Of a stretch of DNA of 20,873 nucleotides, positions 1-8,759 are shown in pieces. Origin of the DNA: Priapulus caudatus (Eukaryota > Priapulida > Priapulimorpha > Priapulimorphida > Priapulidae); contig NW_014577187.1 of assembly GCF_000485595.1 (NCBI RefSeq), forward strand, positions 417,698 through 438,570. Direction: 5' to 3'. A program made the position numbers and the translations under genes. The notes beneath the pieces were generated by a model. It was not told the DNA's origin and searched no databases. It saw nothing but the letters and a program-made list of their open reading frames with translations. Numbering within the stretch: the first letter of the stretch is position 1; each line of letters starts with the position of its first letter.

Positions 1-90
1 ATTTAGCACCATTTTTTGAAAATTTTCCTGGGGGGCATGCCCCCAGACCCCCCTAGCGGCGCGCGCGACTGCGTCGCACGCGGATCTACC
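1..90. mobile_element. End of a DNA-element-like repeat with GC hairpin
   Basis: The segment has a T/A-rich lead, then a G run, GCATGC, a C run and GACCCCCCTAG, followed by a hairpin. Hairpin arms are 60-69 and 73-82 (9 of 10 pairs, loop TGC). The same plan recurs at 2640-2720 and 14060-14190 with different stem sequences. I recognise the style as that of interspersed DNA-element ends in marine invertebrates but cannot name the family. The rest of the element would lie left of the window. Confidence 0.45.
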
Positions 91-114
91 ACTTTTCATT
101 CAAAATAGGTTGGC

Positions 115-525
115 ATGTATGATGCTCACTCTTGCGTCATTATGGAACGTTTCCAAACCCAACCTCCTCGACACTGGCTCGCTGCCAATACTCCTGGTTC
201 CTTTATTTGCTGCATGCGTCACTTATATTCTCTAGATGCACTGGCTACTTATGGTGGGCCCTCTTATTTTGAAGGTTCTCATGTCTAAAGATTCCAATGG
301 CCATCTAAACCTGATTACAGCGAATGTCTACTCAAATGTTAATAATACCAGTTGGCTTCTAGTATCAATTATTCTAAGTACAGTAGGACGCTCTTCGAAG
401 AGGTTCTGATCCAAGCGTCCGAAATCAACTTTCACTCGCATGAATTTGCATCTCTACAAGATGATACAAACACACAGCTATATCAGCTTAACTCAGAACA
501 AATACAGCTTATAGTCCTCAGCTAA
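115..525 (+). other. Long low-stop reading frame of unknown meaning
   Basis: One frame starts at an ATG at 115 and meets only three stops in 137 codons (at 286 and two adjacent ones near 340), fewer than expected at this base composition. It contains the stretches QTQPPRHWLAANTPGS and LFEEVLIQASEINFHSHEF. I recognise no family. It could be a decayed coding piece of the repeat to its left or chance. No splice sites clearly bracket it, and it runs opposite to the TRAF-like gene downstream. Confidence 0.15.
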
Positions 526-738
526 GGACTAGTACGTACAGCAGTGAGAAATTTTTATGAAGCTAGACTTGAAATGCATTTATAGAAATATTATCAAAAT
601 TTGACAAGTTAACACCTAGAAGAACCCTGAATTAAAGACCAAATAAATATTAATCAACAAAAAACATATTGTAAGCACATATGATATCGTGTGCAAACGT
701 GTGCAATAAGATATATTAAACGGTAGCGGTAGAAATAC

Positions 739-1131
739 CTGACTGGATAAAAGTGGTTCACCGTCTTGTGGACAGCAAGGCATCGTCCTTTTAAGCAGCT
801 CAACAGCACACAGGTCACAGAAACGATGTCCACATGCTGTCTGCACAGCATCTGTCAATGGATTCTCACAGGATGCACACCTATATATGTCAGATATCTT
901 TGGCAGTACATTACAGCTTACTCTTGACTTTAGTATCACACTGGTGCACACTCAGCACAGATCTATATACATTGCATCAGAAGTACATAGTATTAATTAG
1001 TACAATTAGACAAAATTTATCAAATACCGTATTGATTCTTCGGGCTAGGACTTAACATAAGCATTTATCTCATGATGCCATGTAAAAGCAATACATGGGC
1101 TTAGGTTAGCTCTGGCTTAGCTATACCTAGG

Positions 1132-1184
<53 letters not shown>

Positions 1185-2022
1185 ATTGCATAGGCTTGGC
1201 CTTTCGCCCCCACGCTGTCACTATGTGCAGGAATTTTGCAACATGCACTAGCTGTGACTCAGTGTAACACATGATAGAACTAGAAGTAGAAGACCCTACA
1301 GAAGTTTTGTGGAGTTAAACAGCACTGACAGAAAGTACACTACAGCACACTCCTCTCACTTATCTAAGTATATTTTCTACTGCAGTGCAGGGACTGAGCA
1401 TAGATATAGAATACTATAGTATTCTATATGGACTGAGGAAGCGTGCTCCACGGGTAGAGGGACTATAGCTAGCTCTAAGCTAGCTCCAAGAAACGGTATT
1501 GCTAGGGTTAGAATACCGGTGTATTGACGTTAGTCATACAGGTGTATTGACGTTAGTCACACAGCCTGGTCGGGTTAGCTCTAAGCTAGCTCCAAGAAAC
1601 GGTCTTTGCTAGGGTTAGGGGACCGCTAGATACAATAATGTAACCCAAACCCAAGAGGATAGGGGATAGAGGATAGAGCATAGAGGATAGAGGATAGAGG
1701 ATAGGGGATAGAGGATAGAGCATAGAGGATAGAGGATAGACCCCCTATCCTCTTGGGTTTGCGTTACATTATTGTATCTAGGGGACCGCGTACAGTTGCC
1801 GCAGGCCGGGCTATAGTACTAGAGCTAGCTCTAAGCTAGCCCGACCAGGCTGTGTGACTAACGTCAATATACACAGGTCTTCTAGTTCTATATATATACT
1901 AGGGTCTTCTAACCCTAGCAAAGACCGTTTCTTGGAGCTAGCTCTAAGTCTAAGCAGTAAGCTTACTTGTAACGTGTCTCGAACGGACGGATGAACTCGA
2001 CAACTTCTCCGCGGAATTTCAT
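739..2022 (-). CDS. TRAF-like RING-finger protein, 5' exons
   Basis: Two exons fit exactly. Exon 1 (2022-1967) starts at ATG and encodes MKFRGEVVEFIRPFETRY plus two bases, ending at donor GTAAGC. Exon 2 (880-739) follows acceptor TATATAG, adds one base to complete Lys, and encodes 47 codons to donor CAG/GTATTT. The join reads FIRPFETRYKCASCENPL, the usual TRAF lead-in to its RING. RING ligands visible are CASC, CGH, CDLC and then C-P-Q-D, the C3HC3D variant with Asp as last ligand that is typical of TRAF RINGs. TRAFs are cytoplasmic adaptors and ubiquitin ligases below TNF-receptor and Toll/IL-1 receptors. TRAF zinc fingers and the MATH domain are not found in the window. A weak acceptor at 627 would add five codons and a stop (626-609), giving a RING-only protein of 71 residues; more likely the gene continues beyond the left edge. 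Intron 1 (1966-881) carries the foldback and TA repeat. Confidence 0.8.
1133..1182. repeat. TA dinucleotide microsatellite
   Basis: About 25 uninterrupted TA units, lying in intron 1 of the minus-strand TRAF-like gene. Confidence 0.95.
1467..1950. mobile_element. Foldback (long inverted repeat) element
   Basis: The two halves are inverted copies around a 7-bp minisatellite. The inner arms CTAGATACAATAATGTAAC.. (1626-1664) and its complement (1742-1781) match with one difference. The outer arms share TATTGACGTTAGTCACACAG / complement (1543-1572 and 1847-1874) and GAAACGGTCTTTGCTAGGG / complement (near 1595 and 1910). The left arm also has direct repeats of the GCTAGCTCCAAGAAACGG module at 1480 and 1588. 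It has no coding capacity and sits inside an intron. This is the anatomy of a foldback or MITE-type DNA element; no target-site duplication was confirmed. Confidence 0.75.
1654..1740. repeat. Heptamer minisatellite (AGGATAG), higher order 42 bp
   Basis: About twelve units of AGGATAG with variants AGCATAG and GGGATAG. The variants recur with a 42-bp (six-heptamer) period, GGGG at 1662 and again at 1704, so the array grew by duplication of six-unit blocks. It forms the loop of the foldback. Confidence 0.9.
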
Positions 2023-2100
2023 ATTATATTTCAATGTCCTTACTCTTTAATTAACAGTAATAAGCCTTAAGAGCGTGAGAGAAACATCCTTGTCTGTCTT

Positions 2101-2270
2101 CTTATAGTAAAATATACTACCACTGGTAGCAGACACAACAACACACGGTGTGCTTTCTTGCTAAAGTAAATAGACAATATCATAGTACGTACAGTGTATT
2201 TGGAAATTCCCACAACACGCCACACGATTGGACGAGCTATTATTGACTGACTGTGGCGCTTTATGATTGG
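2101..2270 (-). promoter_or_regulatory. Candidate promoter of the TRAF-like gene
   Basis: Read on the minus strand, the order toward the gene is: CCAAT (complement of ATTGG at 2266-2270), a second CCAAT (2227-2231, 39 bp apart), GGGAATTTCC (2211-2202), which fits the NF-kappaB consensus at every position, and a TATA-like TATATTTTACTATAAG (about 2116-2101). The start codon at 2022 lies some 80 bp beyond the TATA-like box. Paired CCAAT boxes suggest NF-Y binding. The motifs are seen; their use is inferred from spacing and orientation. Confidence 0.5.
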
Positions 2271-2274
2271 CCAC

Positions 2275-2640
2275 TGTACTCAGAAATAATTATTTTCACC
2301 GCGGTAGAAATAATAAGCCAGTTCGTAGTTAGCCAAGGGGTTGTGTGGGGTCGAAACACTGATCTCTCTGACTATTGTGTAAAGTTTTTATTTATTTCCA
2401 TAAAATTAACCGTTTGCACCGGGTCAAAGTGACCGTCACTAAATTACTTAATTAGTTTAAATCATTTTACAAATCAATGACAGCTAAATATTGAGATTTG
2501 AGGATTAAAACTGATTTTTCTCGAGAAATCGGGTCCATAAGTCAGTTATGTGGCGAAAGGTTACTCAAAAACCATTAGTTCATGTCTAAAAATACTATTT
2601 CAAAGTGCTAGGAAATCGCACCTGGAGCCATTACATTTTC
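2275..2640. other. Intergenic stretch, nothing recognised
   Basis: AT-rich sequence without a persuasive reading frame, RNA gene or repeat. It may hold distal regulatory sequence for the minus-strand gene. Confidence 0.5.
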
Positions 2641-2722
2641 AAAAAAAATCTGGGGGATGACCAGACCCCCCTTACCTGCTTCCTGCTTAGCGGCGTTAGC
2701 GCGGGCGGCTTTGCCGCCATAA
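2640..2722. mobile_element. DNA-element end with GGCGGC hairpin
   Basis: TTTTCAAAAAAAATCTGGGG, then CCAGACCCCCCTTA and a perfect hairpin, GGCGGC (2704-2709), loop TTT, GCCGCC (2713-2718). It is the same plan as positions 1-90 and 14060-14190. Confidence 0.5.
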
Positions 2723-2734
2723 CCTATATGTTTC

Positions 2735-2795
2735 TATAGTATCAGGAGTTAATGAAGACAAACTTTGTCTTCATGAACTCGAGTCCTGATATTAT
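2735..2795. repeat. Perfect-core hairpin
   Basis: ATGAAGACAAA, one base, TTTGTCTTCAT forms an 11-bp perfect stem. It extends through a small bulge to ATAGTATCAGGAGTT on the left and AACTCGAGTCCTGATATTAT on the right. It directly follows the element end at 2640-2722 and may be part of it. Confidence 0.7.
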
Positions 2796-2837
2796 GAAAG
2801 TCCACAGCTATAGCACTAAGAACCCTCCCCCCACACA

Positions 2838-3020
2838 CACTTTTTAGCTGGCTACGTCCCTGTATATTATTATTATTGTTATTATTGTCAAACTATCTAA
2901 AAGATGGGTGTCATATGTTTGGACAGGGGCGCAATTTTAGTGCTCGCCATAGGCGCTATTCCCGGTAGGTACGCCCCTGGGTGGGGGCCAAAGGGGGCCA
3001 TGCCCCCCTGTGGATCCGAA
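2838..3020. mobile_element. Cluster of short element termini
   Basis: CTGGCTACGTCCCTG (near 2847-2861), CAGGGGCGCAATTTTAG (near 2924) and GGTAGGTACGCCCCTG (near 2964-2979) are variants of a CAGGGGCG.. terminus, resembling the ends of hAT-like non-autonomous elements. A short (ATT) trinucleotide run lies at 2863-2889. A G/C-rich GGGGGCCATGCCCCC follows at 2993-3008. No transposase is present. Confidence 0.4.
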
Positions 3021-3229
3021 AGTAAAAAAAAAGAATTGTTCTACTAAAAAGAGAATTGTCGTAGTCATAATGAAGGTTGTACATGCACTCAAAAGTGCCT
3101 GAAGATATCGTGGGAGCAGAGAATGCATTTGTGCATGGTGCCCAAAAGAAAGATCGCAGAGCTGAGAGGTGGGGGAGCGTAGCTAGGGTATGGAGAGGGA
3201 GACAGAAGAACCATTAAAATATTAAATCA

Positions 3230-3299
3230 TCTACTATTTCGCACAGTTTGCTGTTTTTACCCCCCACCCTCCTGGTAAAAAATCCTGGCTACGCCACTG
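3230..3299 (-). mobile_element. Terminus of a non-autonomous DNA element
   Basis: The minus strand begins CAGTGGCGTAGCCAGGATTT, a terminal motif common in non-autonomous (hAT-like) elements of invertebrates. The same motif in a variant form occurs near 9412-9431. The call is from general pattern memory, not alignment. Confidence 0.4.
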
Positions 3300-3455
3300 C
3301 GTATATGTACATGTACACGCACGCACGTGTACGTGCACACACACACACGCACGCACGTGAACGTGCACAATGCACACGCACGCACGCACGCACGCACGCA
3401 CGTGTACGTGCACACGCACGCACGCACGTGCACGTGCACACGCGTTTGCGCTTCT
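3300..3455. repeat. ACGTG-rich minisatellite, about 26-bp motif
   Basis: Repeats of CGCACGCACGTGTACGTGCACA with CA and CGCA expansions. The same motif builds the arms of the palindrome at 19449-20245. Reading frames through it (His/Thr/Arg or Val/Cys/Arg repeats in all frames) are repeat products, not genes. Confidence 0.9.
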
Positions 3456-3609
3456 TCTTTCTTGTATCTTGGCTCCCTCTCTTGTATTTCACAAAGCACT
3501 CGATTACATCGAAGTGCGGGGATTATCTAGAAAAAAAAAGATTATCAATGCCTAACGAGCCTACGTCGAGAATCTTCGTCGCCGCGCCAGTACCATTTCG
3601 TCAGTACTA

Positions 3610-3860
3610 GTCAGGTTCACTATGTTTTTTTTGTTCAGAATTTATGGTAAGATTAGCAAACCTATACTTTTGAAAGGTTATGTCTGAGGAATCCGAAAAA
3701 CAATGTTTACATTTGCGGAGATACGGTATGCCGCCATTTTGGATTTTCAAAATGGCCGCCATAAAAATACATATTTAGCCGTATTTCTGCCTCTAATCAC
3801 CTAAAAACTTTTTAAAAATAGCATCCTATGTTTTCAGGGACAAGCAATCTATTGGTGACA
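3610..3860 (+). repeat. Left terminal inverted repeat
   Basis: It matches the complement of 6980-7228 with scattered small indels. It contains the internal mini-palindrome GCCGCCATTTTGGA / TCAAAATGGCCGCC at about 3731-3762, whose halves each fit the YY1-type GCCGCCATTTT motif. Confidence 0.85.
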
Positions 3861-3999
3861 TACCAACTTCTAACTGTAACACTTGTATGTTTTAGAATAT
3901 TGTCATTAAAAACAAACAAAATACCATTCCATTAGTATATGCATATATAACCCTTTCACTGCGGTCTCGGCCGTGCCGGGACTCGTGCATGAGTTTGAT

Positions 4000-6757
4000 A
4001 TAGCTGCTGCAGAAGTTGCACATGAGTGCCTACCATGCTGATTGTCATTCTGCAAGCATCCGAATTGAAGACGTTGGTCGTTGGTGAAAAATACCGGACA
4101 GTGATTTCGTTCGACATGGCCCTGTACGAGAAGGTTGCAAGTTACTGGATTCAAGACTTGATCTGATAAGGAGCAGTTGTCCCGCAGACTGGGCGCGAAG
4201 CTACATGCTGTGATGGTGAGCTGAGGATCTGGGAACGTCCATAAAAAACTCAATGAATAGATGATGGCGCTGATTGAGGCTGACGTATACGGCTCTGCCA
4301 CAACAGACAGATCCTCAAGTGCGCTCACTACAAAGAAATCTTCGTGCACACATCCACACTTATATGGCTCTATATAAACTAGTCCTGAACAGTTCTTCAC
4401 AGAGAAGCCCAACTTAAACCCATTTGCGTAGAACCAGCAGATAAGGTCCAGGAGCTTGAGCAAATCAAGCAGTCGACAGAAGCTCAAATCCAGAAAGCGG
4501 ATGACCAATGACGATCTCTACAACCCATTCAACAGCTGAAAATGTGAGAAGCGCAGAAATCCTCAATGCAATGTTCAACTTTTTGATGAACTACATCCAC
4601 GGATTGACCCATCTTGCACTTGAGATGAGGCATCCAGGAATTCCGATCTCGTTCTCCACCTTCAAGCTGGGGAGCACTAAGCAAGTTATTCTTCGCCATG
4701 ATCGAATAAAATACAAGCGCCTCTGGCGCACGTTACATCGCAGACATGCATGAGTTGAGGACAAGCCATCCAGAAACTGGCTGAACTTCATACTGGAAAT
4801 TCTATCTGTGACCAAGAGTACGATTCCATTTGTCTCGATTGGAGCAGATCACGCATGTGAACAACTCAACAGGAGATAAAGATACATTCTGGATTAATTG
4901 ACATTCCCAATAATGCCAACGCTCGTCAACGGTTCTTCTTGCACTCCTGAGATGTCACGTCTTTCAGCTGAATTCAATGCAAATTCAATGCTTGCTGTAG
5001 ACAAGCCACAAAGAGCATCATCATGTTCACCAATGGCTGTGAGGAAAGCGCATGACAACGTTCGATCGCATAAAGCTGCCATAACTGAGTCAGGCAAATC
5101 CCTTTGCTGCTGAGAGTGACCAGCTCTACACACTTCATCAACATACATATGTCTTACAAGAGAGTGTCTCACAGATTCTGAATATCGACGACACTGGGAG
5201 AAGCTGTATGTGGATTACGTTGCGAACGCATGAATGGAATGTCAGCCTCTGGGCACCAGTCAAGAAGCAGAACAACAGGCTGTACATGTCAGGAAACAAG
5301 AAGCAAACGGTAAAGATCCGTGACCAGTCGGTAGATCTGAAAGAAACAAAAGATCTGTACGGTCGGTTGATGTACTACCAGATCAAGCCGTGACATCGAT
5401 CAGAAGCATGGATTGGGACTACGAGTTCACTCTTACCCCCAGAGCACTGTTTGCACTCGACGGTTCAATCTTACCATGGTACTGACAAGTCAAAGCTTAT
5501 CCATAGCCTTGACACTTTGGTAAAACCACAGAAACTCATGCTGATGTACAGCAGCAGAAGCATCAGAACAGGCTAAGTGATATTGCCGATCCAGGAACGC
5601 CCATCTACATCACATCTAGACGAAATTGTTGTTGTGGATGGAATGGTACTCGTCCAGAAGATGACAAGAAACGCGAGACAATCACACAGTCAAATATCTC
5701 GGTCATCATTTCAACGACCACTTATGAACATGACAGGCAGGATCGACGTGATTATTCTGTGTTGGACACATACAAGCAGATTCATTTAAGCAGAAACACA
5801 AGAGAAACTACGACAAGGCAAGGGACCTGTTCAATACCAGATTGGCAGATGATACAAACATCAAACATATACCAATGGCCGCTTCCTATTCACGAATAGA
5901 CGAAAGCTGATATAACCATATACCTTGCGAGGCAACACTGGAATATAACGTAAACTCTCCTAAGTTAATCATCAGCTCAGGCATCGGACCATACTAGAAG
6001 CAACCAGAGATGCAGTTTGACCCAAACAACCACGAGGAAGCTGACACATTGATGGCCATGGTATCTATATGGTGGAGGTAGGACCCATCGTGAGCGCTAA
6101 GAAGAGACAAGACAACAGCGTTACTTGTATTCCACGCATTCACTGGGCAGAACAATGTCCGTCGATCTCAGGAGTAGGTAAACGAAATGGTTTCATCACT
6201 ACATCAGGCTGAAAAGAACACAGTCAAAGCACTAATAAAATACTAGAGAACGACGATCTAATGCAGGAGTGTAAAGACATATTGGCCAGCTTTGTATGCT
6301 TAGCGTACTGCCCAAAAGGTATTCAGATCGCAAGTATCCTGACCACATATGGCATCTGTTTGTAGCAAACATCCGGCAGACAGTAACAAGTTGCCCACAC
6401 CAACAATGTGCCTTTGAGGAAGCATATTCGAACGTGTGCGAATACAGAGTAGAGTTTGGTGACAGGCCACCGTCATGTGGCAACAGCTGTTCTACCCAAC
6501 ACAAACATGGCTACCATCAGGACGACAAAGCTAGGTCACATACTACCTATCATCACCCAAGTTCTACCAGCACCACAGTCATTGTAAAAGCTATTCTCAA
6601 CCCAGAGGTGCCATGTAGAAGAAATGACTTAACTTGCACCGACCTTTGCTTGTGTGGAACGGACTGTGAAAACGATGCGGACTGTATTGTCGGGCATGAC
6701 ACGCAGGCAGTGAAGATGAACTCTAAATGCATATTCTGTAAACGTGTATGTATGTAA
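4000..6757 (+). pseudogene. Broken gene: PIN/FEN-like plus C-terminal CXC-type family
   Basis: The coding signal moves between all three frames. In order: EILNAMFNFLMNYI (about 4557), a His/Asp-rich stretch with DRIKYKR (about 4702), YIADMHEL in another frame (about 4735), GADHACEQLNR (4841-4873), PEMSRLSAEF (about 4949), RDQSVDLKETKDLYGRLM (5319-5372), VVDGMVLVQKM (about 5630-5662), LADDTNIKHIPM (about 5845), NNHEEADTLM (about 6025), LLVFHAFTG (about 6122-6147), the piece translating as CLAYCPKG (about 6298), and C-terminal CRRNDLTCTDLCLCGTDCEN (about 6614-6675). From memory this order matches a large uncharacterised family repeated in cnidarians, molluscs, echinoderms and fish. The conserved acidic positions (VVDG, EEAD, and normally a PDTDV) suggest a PIN/FEN1-like metal-dependent nuclease; the tail resembles tesmin/TSO1 CXC zinc clusters. 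Here the PDTDV segment, expected between 6066 and 6121, is missing, so this copy would lack a catalytic aspartate. Many breaks are single-base and could partly be sequencing error. The N-terminus (4000-4500) is only weakly supported. Confidence 0.65.
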
Positions 6758-6979
6758 ATATGTGTGTATGTTACAGACTACCAGTGTATGTTGACTGTCG
6801 TTTACTAAGTCTAAGTTTGATGCCTGTCTAAGATGATAGAATGATTGACACATCTTGACGTATTAACTGCCTGTTAACAACATGTATTTCATTATGCACT
6901 TCGCGAATATAAAGACAGATTTGAGTTAAAATCTTTGATTTTGTATTACTGTTCTCCATAACACTTATTCGATACTTTC

Positions 6980-7228
6980 ATTGATTCCTTGTCCCTGAAA
7001 ACATAGGATAACCATATTTTAAAAAGTTTTTAGGTGATTAGAGGCAGAAATACGGCCAAATATGTATTTTATGGCGGCCATTTTGAAAATCCAATGGGGC
7101 GGCCATACCGGTACTCCGCAAATGTAAACATTGTTTTCGAATTCCTCATGTTATAACTTCGAAAAATGTATAGATTTGCTAATCTACCATAATTCTGACG
7201 AAACTTAAATTTTGACATAGTGAATGAC
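6980..7228 (-). repeat. Right terminal inverted repeat
   Basis: Inverted partner of 3610-3860. The GCCGCCATTTTG motif is kept on the inner side (7074-7086). The outer half has changed to ATTGGATTTTC with a GGGG insertion. Confidence 0.85.
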
Positions 7229-7277
7229 TATACCATTCTTGCATATTTTCGTCTCTGTATGATTGTTTTGGACAAAA

Positions 7278-8159
7278 ATGGGTCAGCCCAAGAAGTATTT
7301 TTCGAAAGATGACCGCCTTCATGCAAGACGGTCCTGCGATAGCTGTACCAGGTAAGGTTGTCAATATAGACAGTATAATTTTCGAAATCGATAGTGTTTT
7401 GTGTATGTAGCATAATTTGAAGTATAAAACGATATTGACAGCCTGACAGGTCGCAAGTCATATACTGAGTACTGTGCCGGTACTGAAAACGTTGTACGTT
7501 GCATGCTGTAGCTCATGAAAGGAAAAATCTCAAGAATTGTATAGATTTTTTTCTGAATATCTATTTTATATTCTCACTTATATAGCTCTCTAGCCTATAA
7601 ACTAAGTAATTGTTGGTCCACTGTAGCCACAAGTTACCATTTCGCTTTACATTACGTTGTCTTATGCCATGAAACAGTTGTAGAGGCTAGGTAGGCTAGC
7701 TAGGGTTACGGTAGCGATTCTTAACCAGGAGTAAATAAATCCCATGGCTGGGGTAAATAAACCAATTCCAAAAGAGTGCAATTTGTTAAGCCTATAATCC
7801 ATATCACCTATAAAAATTATTTGGATTTGCTGTGACAATTCGATTGCCCATTTAAAGCAATTATAGGACCTTGAAACCTTAGGTACGAAGGTCTTGATTT
7901 CTGGACCAGCCTGCAAGCAAAAATCAAGCGCTATATACATTGACTCGTATCTCAATAGTCGGATACACATTTCCCATGCATATGGATGGTTATGACTTAT
8001 GACATACAAATGGATTACAAAACATTCAAATTAACCACTTATATATTTTTTAATTAATAGGTCGTTGAGCAGAAGTGGTGAGAAAAGTGACATTGAGAGC
8101 TCTCACTTCATGCCCACTAGCAGCTGAAGCCCTGAAGGAATGGAAGTTATCGGATCAAG
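7278..8159 (+). CDS. Possible two-exon start of an unknown gene
   Basis: An ATG at 7278 (context AAAAATGG) opens MGQPKKYFSKDDRLHARRSC and DSCT, 74 bases ending at consensus donor CAG/GTAAGG (7351/7352). The Lys/Arg-rich start with CDSC resembles the N-termini of many small DNA-binding or transposon proteins. A second coherent coding run, VVRKVTLRALTSCPLAAEAL and KEWKLSDQ, lies at 8075-8159 after acceptors at 8060 or 8072 and ends at AAG/GTAGTA. The phases of the two pieces differ by one base, so either a sequence error or a missing exon is needed. No family is recognised. It lies just outside the 3.6-kb element. Confidence 0.3.
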
Positions 8160-8758
8160 GTAGTACTCAGTGAAGCACTTCAGAAACTTCAGGTAATTGC
8201 TGTTGCATTCGATGTTTTTTTCCAACGCTTGGTTTTCAAATTGATAGAAATTGTTCACGGACGCGGGCGGCTGAGGTAGGAGTCAGTGACAGGCCTGCGT
8301 GACACGTGCGCGTTAGCAGCACACGCTCATATTATGTCAAGGCATGAAACTTTGTGGACCATAGTGGGTGGGGATATCTTTAGTCCCAATCTGTGACAGT
8401 TGAGGACAGTTTGGACTAGTTTTCTATTTCAGCTGAAGTTGTTTTAATTATTAATTTAAAATGAACAAATAAACAATACTAAAAAATCATTAGTTCATAC
8501 GCCAACAATTTATCATAGCATGCATGCAATGTCAGCATCTCTCTTTCTATCTCATGTATAGATACTAGCTAGGTTTAATATGCAATTGATGGCAAAAGCA
8601 GGTAATTACACAATCCTTATGCAGCTTTTTTACAAATCAAGAAAAGTTTTGCTTTCGCCCTCATCCCAGCGATGAACACCCCTATACATATTTAACTAGA
8701 AACGAAGCAGTTTTCGCCAACTACATGTATCCCCCGTGATCTAGTATGAATAGAATAT
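8160..8758. other. No feature recognised
   Basis: No reading frame, RNA gene or repeat stands out in this stretch. Confidence 0.5.
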
Positions 8759-8759
8759 C

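Larger units (their letters stand above)
3610..7228 (+). mobile_element. 3.6-kb TA-flanked element with ~250-bp TIRs
   Basis: Positions 3610-3860 and 6980-7228 are inverted copies. The left begins GTCAGGTTCACTATG and the right, read inward, begins GTCATTCACTATG. Long blocks such as CAATGTTTACATTTGCGGAG and GCCTCTAATCACCTAAAAAC match across the two. TA sits immediately outside each end (3608-3609 and 7229-7230), consistent with a TA target-site duplication. The only recognisable content is one broken plus-strand gene ending at about 6757, about 220 bp before the right repeat. I do not recognise the repeats as a named superfamily. TA duplication alone would fit Tc1/mariner-type insertion, but no Tc1/mariner transposase is present. 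Confidence 0.8.

Noticed and set aside
2020-2022. MKFR start as the N-terminus of HUS1
   Set aside because: The first four residues match HUS1, but the rest (VEFIRPFETRYK) and the in-phase join to the RING fit a TRAF-type protein far better.
3300-3455. Regularly spaced repeats resembling a CRISPR array
   Set aside because: There are no unique spacers; the whole stretch is one degenerate minisatellite.
3906-4508. A 200-codon minus-strand open frame
   Set aside because: It is antisense to the N-terminal part of the broken plus-strand gene, has no recognisable domain, and begins where the plus-strand family signal takes over.
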